NCBI RefSeq assembly: GCF_902703175.1
Contig: NZ_CACRYJ010000046.1
Coordinates: forward strand, 124,001-188,000
Source of the DNA: Occultella aeris
Lineage (GTDB): Bacteria; Actinomycetota; Actinomycetes; Actinomycetales; Beutenbergiaceae
DNA length: 64,000 nucleotides
Direction: 5' to 3'
Under the pieces are notes generated by a model, which made no database searches, was not told the origin of the DNA, and saw only the letters and a program-made list of their open reading frames with translations. Below, one piece after another: positions 50,266-59,475 of the stretch (positions within the stretch are counted from its first letter, which is position 1; every line of letters starts with the position of its first letter). A program made the translations under genes and the position numbers.

Positions 50266-50543
50266 TGCGTTCTCCTAGCGTGGGCGCGTGCGAGTGCGTG
50301 GCCATTTTTCAGGCCGAGTTGGGTGGGGGGAGTTCCGCTACTCGCGTGAATCTCTGGGAACAACTTTCACATGGTATTTGAACGTGCACAAGGGGTTACG
50401 ACAAAGTTTCAACTTGGTTGCCGTGAGACATTGTTCACAGGGTGGACACCTTGAACGGAATGCTCGCCGTGTGCTCGCCGGGCGCTGCCGGCCCGACGGC
50501 GGAGCTCGGCCCGGGCGGTCCGGCGCGCCGTAGAGTGGTGGCC
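50266..50543. other. AT-richer intergenic region between whiB1 and a divergent membrane protein gene
   Basis: This stretch of ~280 bp is visibly less GC-rich than its surroundings, especially 50290-50440 (runs such as ATTTTTC and ACAAAGTTTCAACTT). It must contain the whiB1 promoter, but no clear -35/-10 pair can be chosen. A GTGA...TCAC palindrome at 50423-50438 has the wrong spacing for a CRP box. Confidence 0.5.
50531..50536 (+). promoter_or_regulatory. -10 box (TAGAGT), leaderless-type
   Basis: TAGAGT ends 7 nt before the GTG at 50544. Confidence 0.5.
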
Positions 50544-50984
50544 GTGTCTGCGACCTCCACGCCCCCGGAATCGGACGCGACGAGCCCCGGAGAGCGTCCG
50601 TTGCCACTCCGCATCGGCCTCGCCGTCGCCCTCCTCGAGGCCGTGGCGCTGGCGGTGATCGGCGTCGTGTCGCTGGTCCTCGCGCTCTCGGACGACGCGA
50701 CCTTCGTCGGCTTCGCGGCCGGCGTCCTGGTGTTCCTGGTGTTGATCGCCGGCCTGCTGTTCCTGGCCGTCCGGGCGCTGTGGAGTGGCAAGCGCTGGGG
50801 CCGCGGGCCGGTGATCACCTGGCAGTTGCTGCAGTTCGCGGCCGGGGCGTCCTCGCTGTCCACCGTGGTCTGGTGGGCTGCGACCGTGCCGATGGTGGCC
50901 GCTGTGGTGGTGATCGTGGCGTTGCTCCTGCCGGTGTCGCTCGCGGCGACCTCTGGCGCCGGCGGGCCGGACGCCGTCGCCTAG
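50544..50984 (+). CDS. Small polytopic membrane protein, unknown function
   Basis: A 146-residue protein with four hydrophobic helices (IGLAVALLEAVALAVIGVVS, FVGFAAGVLVFLVLIAGLLF, LSTVVWWAATVPMVAAVVVI and one around WQLLQFAAGASS). No family is recognised. GTG 50544 is chosen because of the TAGAGT box 7 nt upstream; the frame is open to 50442. Its 3' end overlaps the convergent FHA-FtsK gene by 4 bp. Confidence 0.65.
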   Translation: MSATSTPPESDATSPGERPLPLRIGLAVALLEAVALAVIGVVSLVLALSDDATFVGFAAGVLVFLVLIAGLLFLAVRALWSGKRWGRGPVITWQLLQFAAGASSLSTVVWWAATVPMVAAVVVIVALLLPVSLAATSGAGGPDAVA

Positions 50985-53900
50985 CTCGCGAGCTGGACCG
51001 GGGTGAGTCGGCCGCCGTCGAGCAGCACCCCGCGACCCGGTCCGGGGTAGTCGTCGGCATGCCGGCGCAGGTCCACCCCGGTCAGGTGTGTGGCGCCCCC
51101 GGCGGGGCCGATGATGACCATCAGCGGCGCCTCCCGCAGCCGCGCCCCGACCTCGTGGTAGAGACCGAGTAGGGCCTCCGGGCGGGCGGCCGCGACCACT
51201 GCGAGGTCGACGCGCTCGCTCGCCTCGGCGACCGCGGTGAGGGTTGCCGCCGGGAGCCGGTCGGCGTCATCGAGCAACAGGACCGGGCCGCGGGCCGGCA
51301 CGACCGGGTCGTCGGCACCCGAGGGTCGGGTCGTACCAGGGGAGGTAGGGGCCTGGAGGGCGGCGAGCCCGTCGGGCCCGTCGATGACCACGCGGCCGCC
51401 GGCCCGGAGCTGCCCACCGAGCATCCGGAGCGCGCCGGTCCGCCCGGAGCCGGCTGGTCCGGCGACCAGCCAGGTGCCGCCGTCGGGCAGGTCACGCACG
51501 ATCGGGCCGGCATCATCCCCACCCACGCCGAGCACGAGTCCCGCTGGTGCGCCGTCGAGCTGGCCGATGTCCGCCAGCGTGACCGTGGCAGGCAGTGCGA
51601 TCAGGCGAACGGGCGCCCGGGCCGGGTCTCGGTAGGAGTCGGGAGCGGCCGCCGCGAGCGCGACCTGGGCCATCCGGGTCGCGCCGGACGTGATGAGCAC
51701 GCCCCGCCCCGCCGGCCAGCCGGTGCCCACGAGATCCCTCGGGATCCCGGCCAGGAGGGCGTCGCCGACGTCCTGTGGTCGCAGCGCCAACCGGTCGGCG
51801 ACGAGCGGCGCCCAGCGGGTCGGCGCACCGGCACAGGTCAGTACCACCCCGACACCGGCCGGGCGGGCCCGCCGGAGCAGAGCGGTCATGAGGTCCACCC
51901 CGGTGCCGATGCCCCCGGTCTCGTCGAGCGCACGGCAGAGGACGTCGACGTCGTCGACGAGGAGCACCGCCGGACCGGCGGCGCCTCCGGTGAGCAGCTC
52001 GATGAGCCGCCGTGCACGGCGGGAGTCCTCGGGTCCGCACTGGGTGCCGTGCGAGGTGTCGCTGGACGGAGGGACGATCGCGGCCAGGTCCTCGGCGATC
52101 ACATGCGTCGCCAGGCCGGTCCGGTGCGCCATCTCGGCCAGCGTGCGCAGCGCGGTGGTCCGGCCGGACCCGGGAGGTCCGCTGACGAGCAGGGTGGACG
52201 CGGGTGGCAGGGACCAGGTGCCGAGGGTCTGCTCATCGGGCAGGTCGGTGCGCAGGAACGGCAAGGTCGCGGGCGTCGGCCACACCTGCCCGGCGTCCCG
52301 TAGGCTGCGGGGCTCCGTGGCCACGTAGCCGGACTCATCGGTGGCGAGTTCACCGACATCGATGCGGCCCGGCAACGGTTCGGCCCACGGGCGCGGGCGC
52401 CGGGTCCGCCACGGCTCGCGCGTCTCGAGGTCGGCCGCGGCGGCCACGAGCCGGCCCACCAGGGCGTGGACCGTGCCGGCGTCCGGTGGGCCGGTCCAGG
52501 GCACCTGCACGATCGTCCGCCCACCGGCCAGGACCACCGCGCGCCCCGGTACCGGCGGGAGGCGGGCGGCCGACGCGTCACCGACGAGGTCCATCGAGTC
52601 GGCGTCCTCGAGCACCCGCAGGCAGATCCGCACGGTGAGGTTGGCGCGCATGTCCGGTGTCACCGCACCGGCGGGTCGCTGGGTGGCGAGCACCAGGTGG
52701 ATGCCGAGGGAGCGCCCCTGGGCGGCCAGCCGCACCAGCGCGTCGAGGAAGTCCGGGTGCTCGGCAGCCATCGCCCGGAACTCGTCGACCATCACCACCA
52801 GTGCCGGCGGACGTTCCTCGGGCGGGACACGGGCCCGGTGGTCGACGAGGGTCGACGTGCCCGACGCGGCCAGCAGTCGCTCGCGGCGGCGCAGTTCCGC
52901 GCGCAGGCTGGCCAAGGCCCGGGCGGTGTCCGCCGCATCGAGATCGGTGAGCACCCCGGCGGCGTGCGGCAGGTCCGCGACCGGTCCGAACGTCGCGCCG
53001 CCCTTGTAGTCGATGAGCACCAGCGCCAGGTCCGCCGGGGAGCACGCGTGCGCCAGCCCGAGCAGCCACGACAACAGCAACTCGGACTTGCCCGACCCGG
53101 TGGTGCCTGCCACGAGTGCGTGCGGTCCGTCCACGCCGAGGTCGAGCCGGAGCGGACCGGCGGGGCCGACGCCGATCACGGCCGACAGCCCGGAGTCCTC
53201 GGTCCAGCCGCGGATGATCCCGGCGACGTCACCCGGGCCGACCACCGCGCCGATCGGCACCATCTCGGGGAGCCCTCCGGCGTGGCGGGTGGCAGCGGCG
53301 ACGGCGGCGCACACCCTGGCTGCCCAGCGCTCGCCGACCCGACGGGCGTGGCCCGGGCCGACCTCGATGGTCCGCTCGCACCAGGGCGGCACCTCGGTCA
53401 GGTCCCGGGCGAGCACGATGCGCACGCCATCGGCGCCGGGTGGCCCGCCCGGCCGCTCGACCACCTGGACGGTGAGGCGTTCGGGTCCACCACCGGGGGC
53501 GCGGTGCGGGAGCGTCGTCGCCCAGGCCCACGCGGCCGGCAGGTCCAGGCGCACCCGCGTCGCCGGGTGCCGCACCGCGAGCCGACAGACCAGCCACCGG
53601 GCGAGCGCGGCCACGTCCTCGTCGTCGCCGACCAGGGCCAGGGTGCCGGGCGCGCCGGGCAGGTACCGGGCTCGTTCGTGGTCGCGCCGGGCGCGAGCGG
53701 ACGACGGCGGTGCGCGCCGTCGGGTGGATTGGTTCGCGTCACCGATCTCCCACCTGGGCACGTGTTCCGTGGCCCGGTCGGTGGCGGCGCGCGGCGGCGC
53801 GCCGGCGCTCATCAGGAGACCGGCCGGGTCGTCCGGGCCGGGGTCGGGCTCCGGTTCGACGGGCGTCTCCGGCCGGCTCCGCTCACCTCGGCGGCGTCGT

Positions 53901-54493
53901 CGCTGCGCCAGCAGCGGCCACAGGACCGAGCCGACCAGCACCAGCGGGAGCGCGATCGCCACGACGAGCCGCCATGCACCCGATCCCGAGAGCAGCAACG
54001 GCACCGAGCTCACGCACATGATCAGCGGGAACATCAGTCGCCCGAGCAGGCCGTCGCCGACACCCGACGGCTGCGCCGGCCCGGTCCGGTCCCGCAGCGA
54101 GGGGTGGCGCCGAACCTCGATGACGCTGGCGCCCGCCAGGAGCAGATCACCCTCGCGCAGGGCCCACCACCCGGTCCGCAACCGGTGCGACCGTCGGCCC
54201 GGGATCGGCGTATCGGCGTGCGGACCTCTGCGGGCACGGACGACCGCGGTGCCGTTCGCCGAGCCCAGATCCCGGGCACGCAGGCGCCCGCCGCGCGCGC
54301 TCACCAGGACGTGGTCTCGGGAGAGCGACGGGTCCTCGAGCGTGAGCGAGGCCGTCGGGCCCCGGCCCACCAGGACCGGCTCGGCGCCGAGCGGCGCCAC
54401 CCAACCCGGGTCAGGGCCCGCTACCACGGCCAGATGGAACCGGGTCGTGGCCGGAGCGGGTCCCGCGCGCCCGGTGGGGATATCTGTGGGCAT
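50981..54493 (-). CDS. FHA domain - FtsK/SpoIIIE ATPase (EssC/EccC-like), orphan
   Basis: A 1170-residue multidomain protein. An FHA domain (about residues 40-95: VLVGRGPTASLTLEDPSLSRDH, then DLGSANGTAVV) is followed by two membrane helices (about 150-200) and three FtsK/SpoIIIE ATPase modules. Module 1 has an intact Walker A (VAGTTGSGKSELLLSWL, about 463) and the Walker B VVMVDEFRAM. In modules 2 (SGPPGSGRTTALRT, about 768) and 3 (AGPAGSGRTGALRM, about 1008) the Walker lysine is replaced by Arg. The layout is that of type VII secretion ATPases, but no WXG100, EccB/D or EsaA-like gene is nearby. ATG 54493 is used. It is divergent from a TetR gene. Confidence 0.85.
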   Translation of the reverse strand: MPTDIPTGRAGPAPATTRFHLAVVAGPDPGWVAPLGAEPVLVGRGPTASLTLEDPSLSRDHVLVSARGGRLRARDLGSANGTAVVRARRGPHADTPIPGRRSHRLRTGWWALREGDLLLAGASVIEVRRHPSLRDRTGPAQPSGVGDGLLGRLMFPLIMCVSSVPLLLSGSGAWRLVVAIALPLVLVGSVLWPLLAQRRRRRGERSRPETPVEPEPDPGPDDPAGLLMSAGAPPRAATDRATEHVPRWEIGDANQSTRRRAPPSSARARRDHERARYLPGAPGTLALVGDDEDVAALARWLVCRLAVRHPATRVRLDLPAAWAWATTLPHRAPGGGPERLTVQVVERPGGPPGADGVRIVLARDLTEVPPWCERTIEVGPGHARRVGERWAARVCAAVAAATRHAGGLPEMVPIGAVVGPGDVAGIIRGWTEDSGLSAVIGVGPAGPLRLDLGVDGPHALVAGTTGSGKSELLLSWLLGLAHACSPADLALVLIDYKGGATFGPVADLPHAAGVLTDLDAADTARALASLRAELRRRERLLAASGTSTLVDHRARVPPEERPPALVVMVDEFRAMAAEHPDFLDALVRLAAQGRSLGIHLVLATQRPAGAVTPDMRANLTVRICLRVLEDADSMDLVGDASAARLPPVPGRAVVLAGGRTIVQVPWTGPPDAGTVHALVGRLVAAAADLETREPWRTRRPRPWAEPLPGRIDVGELATDESGYVATEPRSLRDAGQVWPTPATLPFLRTDLPDEQTLGTWSLPPASTLLVSGPPGSGRTTALRTLAEMAHRTGLATHVIAEDLAAIVPPSSDTSHGTQCGPEDSRRARRLIELLTGGAAGPAVLLVDDVDVLCRALDETGGIGTGVDLMTALLRRARPAGVGVVLTCAGAPTRWAPLVADRLALRPQDVGDALLAGIPRDLVGTGWPAGRGVLITSGATRMAQVALAAAAPDSYRDPARAPVRLIALPATVTLADIGQLDGAPAGLVLGVGGDDAGPIVRDLPDGGTWLVAGPAGSGRTGALRMLGGQLRAGGRVVIDGPDGLAALQAPTSPGTTRPSGADDPVVPARGPVLLLDDADRLPAATLTAVAEASERVDLAVVAAARPEALLGLYHEVGARLREAPLMVIIGPAGGATHLTGVDLRRHADDYPGPGRGVLLDGGRLTPVQLAS

Positions 54494-54558
54494 ACCTACG
54501 ATGCTCGCCCTCCGCCGTCGGGTGCGTGCTCGGCCTGTGGACGACGGCGCCGGCGACC

Positions 54559-54587
54559 TTGTCAGAATTTTGCAGTCATGCAAAAAT
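54559..54587 (+). promoter_or_regulatory. Promoter of the tetR-MFS operon
   Basis: -35 TTGTCA (54559-54564), a 17-nt spacer and -10 AAAAAT (54582-54587), which ends 6 nt before the GTG start of tetR. The operator palindrome occupies the spacer and the start of the -10. Confidence 0.6.
54568..54585. promoter_or_regulatory. TetR operator palindrome
   Basis: TTTTGCA-GTCA-TGCAAAA is a perfect 7-bp inverted repeat with a 4-nt centre. It sits inside the promoter spacer, so repressor binding would exclude RNA polymerase and give autoregulation. Confidence 0.75.
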
Positions 54588-54593
54588 GCACGA

Positions 54594-55202
54594 GTGCAGG
54601 AAACATCGCTCAGGGAGCGCAAACGCGCCGAGACCTGGGGGGCGCTGCACGAGACGGCGGTGGCCATGGTCCTCGAGGACGGCCTCGGCGCGGTGACCGT
54701 GGACGCGATCGCCGCCCGCGCGAACGTCTCGACGCGGACGTTCTTCAACTACTTCCCGACGAAGGAACACGCCGTCGTCGGGCTTCGGCATCCGCACCTG
54801 GACCCGGCCACCCGGCAGGCGTTCCTCGACGCACCCCAGGACGGGCAGCTGCTCAAACGGACCACGCGGCTTCTCATCGCGGTCGCGCGGACGGCGTCCG
54901 GCAGCGCGCTCAGCCGCACCCGGCGCCGGGAGATCTTCGATCGGCATCCCGAGCTGGTGCGGCACCGCACCGAGTCGTTCCGGGAGACCGAGGCGATCGT
55001 GACGGAGATCGTCACGGATCGGATCGCGCTGGTGATCGGCCACGAACCCGACGAACCCCATGTGCGGATGCTGATCTCGATGGCCTCCGCCGCACTGAAC
55101 TTCGCCGCCACGAACGACCCGACCTTCATCCTTCGCGATGACGTCGACGGCATCCTCGATGACGCCGTCGACCTGCTCCGAGAGGTAGTGCAGAAGTCAT
55201 GA
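54594..55202 (+). CDS. TetR/AcrR family repressor of the adjacent MFS efflux gene
   Basis: A 202-residue TetR regulator. The HTH is VTVDAIAARANVSTRTFFNYFPTKE, followed by an all-helical ligand domain. GTG 54594 follows the -10 by 6 nt, suggesting a leaderless message. The stop overlaps the MFS start by 4 bp (ATGA), so the two genes form a coupled operon. A palindromic operator lies in its promoter. The inducer is unknown, probably a drug-like substrate of the pump. Confidence 0.9.
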   Translation: MQETSLRERKRAETWGALHETAVAMVLEDGLGAVTVDAIAARANVSTRTFFNYFPTKEHAVVGLRHPHLDPATRQAFLDAPQDGQLLKRTTRLLIAVARTASGSALSRTRRREIFDRHPELVRHRTESFRETEAIVTEIVTDRIALVIGHEPDEPHVRMLISMASAALNFAATNDPTFILRDDVDGILDDAVDLLREVVQKS

Positions 55203-56914
55203 CAACCGCCCCCACCGCTCCCGGTGGGTCGTCCGGAACCCTGCTCGATCGGCGTGCCCTGGCGCTGCTGTTCGCCGGGCTCATCCTGTCCATGCTGCTC
55301 GCGTCCCTGAACCAGACCATCCTGGCGACGGCACTTCCGACGTTGGTCGGCGAGCTCCAGGGCGCCCACCTGATGGTGTGGGTGATCACCGCTTACATCC
55401 TGGCGTCGACGGTGATGATGCCGGTGTACGGCAAGCTGGGCGACCTCATCGGTCGCAAGCCGCTCCTGGTCGGCGCGATCGCGCTGTTCATGGCGGGGTC
55501 GGTGGTGAGTGCGCTCACCCTGAACATGACCGGACTGATCGTGGGCCGCACCATCCAGGGCCTCGGCGGCGGCGGGTTGATCATCCTGTCCCAGGCGATC
55601 ATCGCCGACGTCGTCCCACCACGGGAACGTGGCAAGTACATGGGGATCATGGGTGGGGTGTTCGCGTTCTCCTCGGTGGCCGGGCCGCTCCTCGGTGGTT
55701 GGCTCACGGAGGGCCCCGGCTGGCGGTGGGCGTTCTGGATGAACATCCCGCTCGGCCTGGCGGCGTTGGCAGCGGCGCTCTTCCTGATGCCGCTCCCACG
55801 AAACCGGCGCGGGCGTCCGCACCTGGACCTCGCCGGGATGGGCCTGATCGCCGTCGGCACCACCTGCCTCGTGCTGCTCGGCACCTGGGGTGGGTCCCAC
55901 TACGCCTGGAACTCGCCGATCATCCTCGGCCTGATCGCCGGCACCGTGGTCGCGGCGGCGCTGTTCGTGTTCGTCGAGGGCCGCACCCGGGAGCCGATCA
56001 TCCCGCTGCACCTGTTCGCGGACCGCAACTTCAACCTGACCACGGTCGCCGGGCTGTTCATCGGCATCGGGATGTTCGGCGTGCTGGGATACATGCCCAC
56101 CTATCTGCAGATGGTCGCCGGGCAGGACGCCACGGCGTCCGGGCTGCTCATGGTGCCGATGATGGGATCGATGCTGGTGACCTCCACCGCCGGCGGCTGG
56201 TACGTGAGCCGCACCGGGCGGTACAAGTGGATGCCGATCGCCGGCTCGGTGCTGATCGCGGCAGCGCTGGTGGCGCTGTCCACCCTGTCGGTCGGCACTC
56301 CGATCTGGCTGGCGTGCGTCTACCTCGGGGTGCTCGGTGTGGGTCTGGGCGGGACCATGCAGATCCTGGTGCTGGTGGTCCAGAATTCCTTCCCCGTGAC
56401 GCAGGTCGGCACCGCCACCGCCGCGAACAACTTCTTCCGGCAGATCGGCGGCACGCTGGGATCGGCGGTGGTGGGCAGCGTCTTCACGGCCCGCCTGCTG
56501 AGCCTGCTGACCGAGCGGCTGCCGGGTGCCGAGGGTGCCGTGGAGGGGGGCACGAGCGCGCTCACCCCGGACGTGGTCAAGCATCTCGACGACGCCCTCC
56601 GGATCCCGATCGTGGACGCCTACAACGACGCGTTGACGCCGATCTACCTGGTCATCGCACCGCTCGCGGTGCTCGCGGCGATCCTGCTCTGCTTCATCGA
56701 CGAGAAGCCGCTCGCGACGCGGATCGAGCGGGAGGCACCGGCCGAGTCCGTGGTGCCCGCCGACGCCCCGGTACCCACGGACCTCGCCGCCGGCGCCCAG
56801 GCACGGGTTCCGGGCGCGCCGGCCGCCGAAGAAGCGGCAGCCGGGGACGTGGATCCACTGGCCGACGCGGACCCGCGAGCCATCGAAGGGACCTCCGCGG
56901 GGAGCAGGCGCTGA
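55199..56914 (+). CDS. MFS drug exporter, DHA2 (EmrB/QacA) family
   Basis: A 571-residue transporter with 14 predicted helices. The early motif LNQTILATALPTLVGEL and the GKLGDLIGRKPLL loop between helices 2 and 3 are DHA2 hallmarks, and GGTLGSAVVGSVF lies in a late helix. A Pro/Ala/Asp-rich cytoplasmic tail of about 60 residues follows. It should export drugs by proton antiport and is controlled by the coupled TetR. Confidence 0.9.
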   Translation: MTTAPTAPGGSSGTLLDRRALALLFAGLILSMLLASLNQTILATALPTLVGELQGAHLMVWVITAYILASTVMMPVYGKLGDLIGRKPLLVGAIALFMAGSVVSALTLNMTGLIVGRTIQGLGGGGLIILSQAIIADVVPPRERGKYMGIMGGVFAFSSVAGPLLGGWLTEGPGWRWAFWMNIPLGLAALAAALFLMPLPRNRRGRPHLDLAGMGLIAVGTTCLVLLGTWGGSHYAWNSPIILGLIAGTVVAAALFVFVEGRTREPIIPLHLFADRNFNLTTVAGLFIGIGMFGVLGYMPTYLQMVAGQDATASGLLMVPMMGSMLVTSTAGGWYVSRTGRYKWMPIAGSVLIAAALVALSTLSVGTPIWLACVYLGVLGVGLGGTMQILVLVVQNSFPVTQVGTATAANNFFRQIGGTLGSAVVGSVFTARLLSLLTERLPGAEGAVEGGTSALTPDVVKHLDDALRIPIVDAYNDALTPIYLVIAPLAVLAAILLCFIDEKPLATRIEREAPAESVVPADAPVPTDLAAGAQARVPGAPAAEEAAAGDVDPLADADPRAIEGTSAGSRR

Positions 56915-56943
56915 CCCTGGGCTCGACCGTCGGTCCCGGCGCA

Positions 56944-56949
56944 TAGGCT
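56944..56949 (+). promoter_or_regulatory. -10 box (TAGGCT) of recQ, leaderless-type
   Basis: TAGGCT ends 6 nt before the GTG at 56956; no ribosome-binding site is present. Confidence 0.55.
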
Positions 56950-56955
56950 GGCCGG

Positions 56956-58995
56956 GTGGCTGAGGAGAGCAGGGGCGATGTGTCGCCGGTCGAGGACCAG
57001 TGGGGCGAGCCTCCGCCGGACTGGGACGAGCCGCCGCCGGACCACCGCAGCGATTGGGACGTGCCCGAGGCCACCGCCGGCGATCCCGCGGTGCGCTCGC
57101 TCGTGCGCAACCGGGTCGCTCGGCCCGCCGAGGCAGCGCCGACCCACCCGGCACGACCGGCACAGGCCGCCCGCCCGACCCCGCCGTCGGCGAGTTCACC
57201 GCTCGAGGCGCTCACCGCCGTCTGGGGCTACGACGCCTTCCGCGGGGAGCAGGCGGAGATCATCGACACCTTGGTCGCCGGCGGGGACGCGCTCGTGCTG
57301 ATGCCGACCGGCGGCGGCAAGAGCCTGTGCTACCAGATCCCGGCGCTGGTCAGGGAGGGCACCGGCGTGGTGATCAGCCCGCTGATCGCACTCATGCATG
57401 ACCAGGTCGACGCCCTCGAGCAGGTGGGGGTGCGCGCCGCCTTCTTGAACTCGACCCAGTCCGCGGCCGAGCGGCGCGACACCGAGGACCGGCTGCTCGC
57501 TGGCGAGCTCGACCTGCTCTACCTCGCCCCGGAACGGTTGTCGGCGGCCGCCGGGCTGCTCGACCGCGCCCACATCGCCCTGTTCGCCATCGACGAGGCA
57601 CACTGCGTCGCGCAGTGGGGTCACGACTTCCGGCCGGACTACCTCGCGCTGTCGATGCTGCATGAGCGCTGGCCCGACGTGCCACGGGTCGCGCTCACCG
57701 CGACCGCGACCGAGGCCACCCGCGCCGAGATCGTCGCGAACCTGGACCTCGGCGGTGCCCGGGTGTTCGTGTCCAGCTTCGACCGGCCGAACATCGCCTA
57801 CCGGATCACTCCGAAGGCCCAAGCCCGCCCCCAGCTCCTGCGACTCATCGAGGAGTACCCGGGTGAGGCCGGCATCGTCTACTGCCTGAGCCGGGCCTCC
57901 GTGGAACGGACCGCCGAGTGGCTGGTCGGCCAGGGTCACACCGCGCTGCCGTACCACGCGGGCCTTCCGGCGCCGCAGCGGGCCGCGAACCAGTCCCGGT
58001 TCCTTCGCGAGGAGGGCATCATCATGGTCGCCACGATCGCGTTCGGCATGGGCATCGACAAGCCGGACGTGCGGTTCGTGGCCCACCTCGACCTGCCCAA
58101 GAGCGTCGAGGGCTACTACCAGGAGACCGGCCGGGCCGGCCGGGACGGACTGCCGTCGACGGCGTGGCTCGCCTACGGCCTGCAGGATGTGGTGCAGCAG
58201 CGCCGGATGATTGCCGACGGGGATGGGGATGCGCAGCGCAAGCGCGCCCAGTCGCTGCACCTGGACGCCATGCTCGCGCTCTGCGAGACGGTGCAGTGCC
58301 GGCGCCAGCAGCTGCTCGCCTACTTCGGCGAAGCCTGCGAGCCCTGCGGCAACTGCGACACGTGCCTGTCCCCGCCGAAGTCCTTCGACGGCACCGTGCC
58401 CGCGCAGAAGGTGATGTCCACGATCCTGCGGCTACAGCGCGAACGCGGTCAACAGTTCGGGGCCGGTCACGTCGTCGACATCCTGCTCGGCCGCGAGACC
58501 GAGCGGATGGTGAAGTTCCGGCACACCGACCTGAGCACCTTCGGCATCGGCACCGAGCTGGGGGACACCGAGTGGCGGGGCGTGGTGCGCCAGCTCCTCG
58601 CGCAGGGGTTGCTGCAGGTGCAGGGCGAGTACGGGGTGCTCGCGCTCACCGACGCGGCCGCCGATGTGCTCGGCGGCCGCCGGGAGGTCATGCTGCGCAT
58701 CGAGCCCGAGCGCACCCGCGCTCCCCGGTCGGCGAGGTCAGCGGGCGCGAAGGGTGCCGTGCTCGACCTCGACGACTCCGGTCAGGAGCTCTTCCAGCGG
58801 CTGCGTACCTGGCGGGCGGAGGTGGCCAAGGAGCAGGGTGTACCCGCGTACGTCGTCTTCAACGACGCCACGCTCGCCGGGATCGCGCAGGCCCGTCCGG
58901 CCGACGAGGCGGCACTGCGTGGGATCTCCGGGGTGGGCGAGGCCAAGCTGGTGCGCTACGGACCGGCCGTCCTCGAGGTGGTCGCCGGCGGGTGA
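56956..58995 (+). CDS. recQ: ATP-dependent DNA helicase RecQ
   Basis: A 679-residue RecQ helicase. A hydrophilic Pro/Asp/Glu-rich N-terminal extension of about 80 residues precedes the core. Walker A is [17 protein letters not shown], motif [21 protein letters not shown] and motif [11 protein letters not shown]. The RecQ zinc-binding domain carries [12 protein letters not shown]-terminal HRDC domain ([20 protein letters not shown] to [16 protein letters not shown]) closes it. It unwinds DNA during recombination repair. Confidence 0.95.
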   Translation: MAEESRGDVSPVEDQWGEPPPDWDEPPPDHRSDWDVPEATAGDPAVRSLVRNRVARPAEAAPTHPARPAQAARPTPPSASSPLEALTAVWGYDAFRGEQAEIIDTLVAGGDALVLMPTGGGKSLCYQIPALVREGTGVVISPLIALMHDQVDALEQVGVRAAFLNSTQSAAERRDTEDRLLAGELDLLYLAPERLSAAAGLLDRAHIALFAIDEAHCVAQWGHDFRPDYLALSMLHERWPDVPRVALTATATEATRAEIVANLDLGGARVFVSSFDRPNIAYRITPKAQARPQLLRLIEEYPGEAGIVYCLSRASVERTAEWLVGQGHTALPYHAGLPAPQRAANQSRFLREEGIIMVATIAFGMGIDKPDVRFVAHLDLPKSVEGYYQETGRAGRDGLPSTAWLAYGLQDVVQQRRMIADGDGDAQRKRAQSLHLDAMLALCETVQCRRQQLLAYFGEACEPCGNCDTCLSPPKSFDGTVPAQKVMSTILRLQRERGQQFGAGHVVDILLGRETERMVKFRHTDLSTFGIGTELGDTEWRGVVRQLLAQGLLQVQGEYGVLALTDAAADVLGGRREVMLRIEPERTRAPRSARSAGAKGAVLDLDDSGQELFQRLRTWRAEVAKEQGVPAYVVFNDATLAGIAQARPADEAALRGISGVGEAKLVRYGPAVLEVVAGG

Positions 58996-59003
58996 CGCCG
59001 ACG

Positions 59004-59009
59004 TAGGCT
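59004..59009 (+). promoter_or_regulatory. -10 box (TAGGCT) of the DoxX-like gene
   Basis: TAGGCT ends 8 nt before the ATG at 59018 and overlaps nothing else; it lies 9 nt after the recQ stop. Confidence 0.5.
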
Positions 59010-59017
59010 GGGCGACC

Positions 59018-59410
59018 ATGTCATCCGCCGACGCGCCCCACGTGACCACCCCCGGCCCGGCCGCGCTGACGTCGGTGATGTTCGCCGTCACCGGCGTGAC
59101 GCACCTGGCCCGACCACGGACCTTCGACGCCATCGTGCCCCGGATGCTGCCCGGGCCGGCCCGCGCCTGGACGATCGGCTCCGGCCTGATCGAGCTCGCC
59201 CTGGCCGGCGCCGTGTGGAACCGGCGGACCCGCCGTGGGGGCGGGCTGGCGTCGGCGGTGTTCCTGGTGGCGGTGTTTCCCGCGAACGTCCGCACGGTGC
59301 GGCTCGTGCGTGACCGGAGCGCACGTGCGCGGGCGATGGCGTGGGCGCGGCTGCCCGTGCAGGTACCCCTGGTGATCCTGGCCCTGCGGGCCGCGACCGA
59401 CCCCCGCTGA
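59018..59410 (+). CDS. DoxX-like family membrane protein
   Basis: A 130-residue protein with four predicted helices (SVMFAVTGVTHLARP, AWTIGSGLIELALAGAVW, ASAVFLVAVFPANVRTV, LPVQVPLVILALRAA). The HLARPxxFDAIVPRMLP and FPANVRTV segments match the DoxX-like family. Its role is unknown. It converges with the FtsX gene over a strong hairpin. Confidence 0.75.
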   Translation: MSSADAPHVTTPGPAALTSVMFAVTGVTHLARPRTFDAIVPRMLPGPARAWTIGSGLIELALAGAVWNRRTRRGGGLASAVFLVAVFPANVRTVRLVRDRSARARAMAWARLPVQVPLVILALRAATDPR

Positions 59411-59417
59411 ACCGGTC

Positions 59418-59457
59418 CTGCCCGGCACCGCACCCCTCCAGACCGGGTGCCGGGCAG
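59418..59457. terminator. Terminator between DoxX-like gene and FtsX permease gene
   Basis: CTGCCCGGCACC (59418-59429) and GGTGCCGGGCAG (59446-59457) form a perfect 12-bp stem, 8 nt after one stop and 18 nt from the other. Confidence 0.65.
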
Positions 59458-59475
59458 AAGACCTGCGGGCCGGGC

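Noticed and set aside
50423-50438. CRP-like box GTGA...TCAC upstream of whiB1
   Set aside because: The half-sites are separated by 8 nt rather than the 6 nt of CRP-family sites, and the internal bases are not symmetric.
52466-55141. Plus-strand 891-codon frame antisense to the FHA-FtsK gene
   Set aside because: It crosses the intergenic region and the tetR gene in the wrong frame; no motif.
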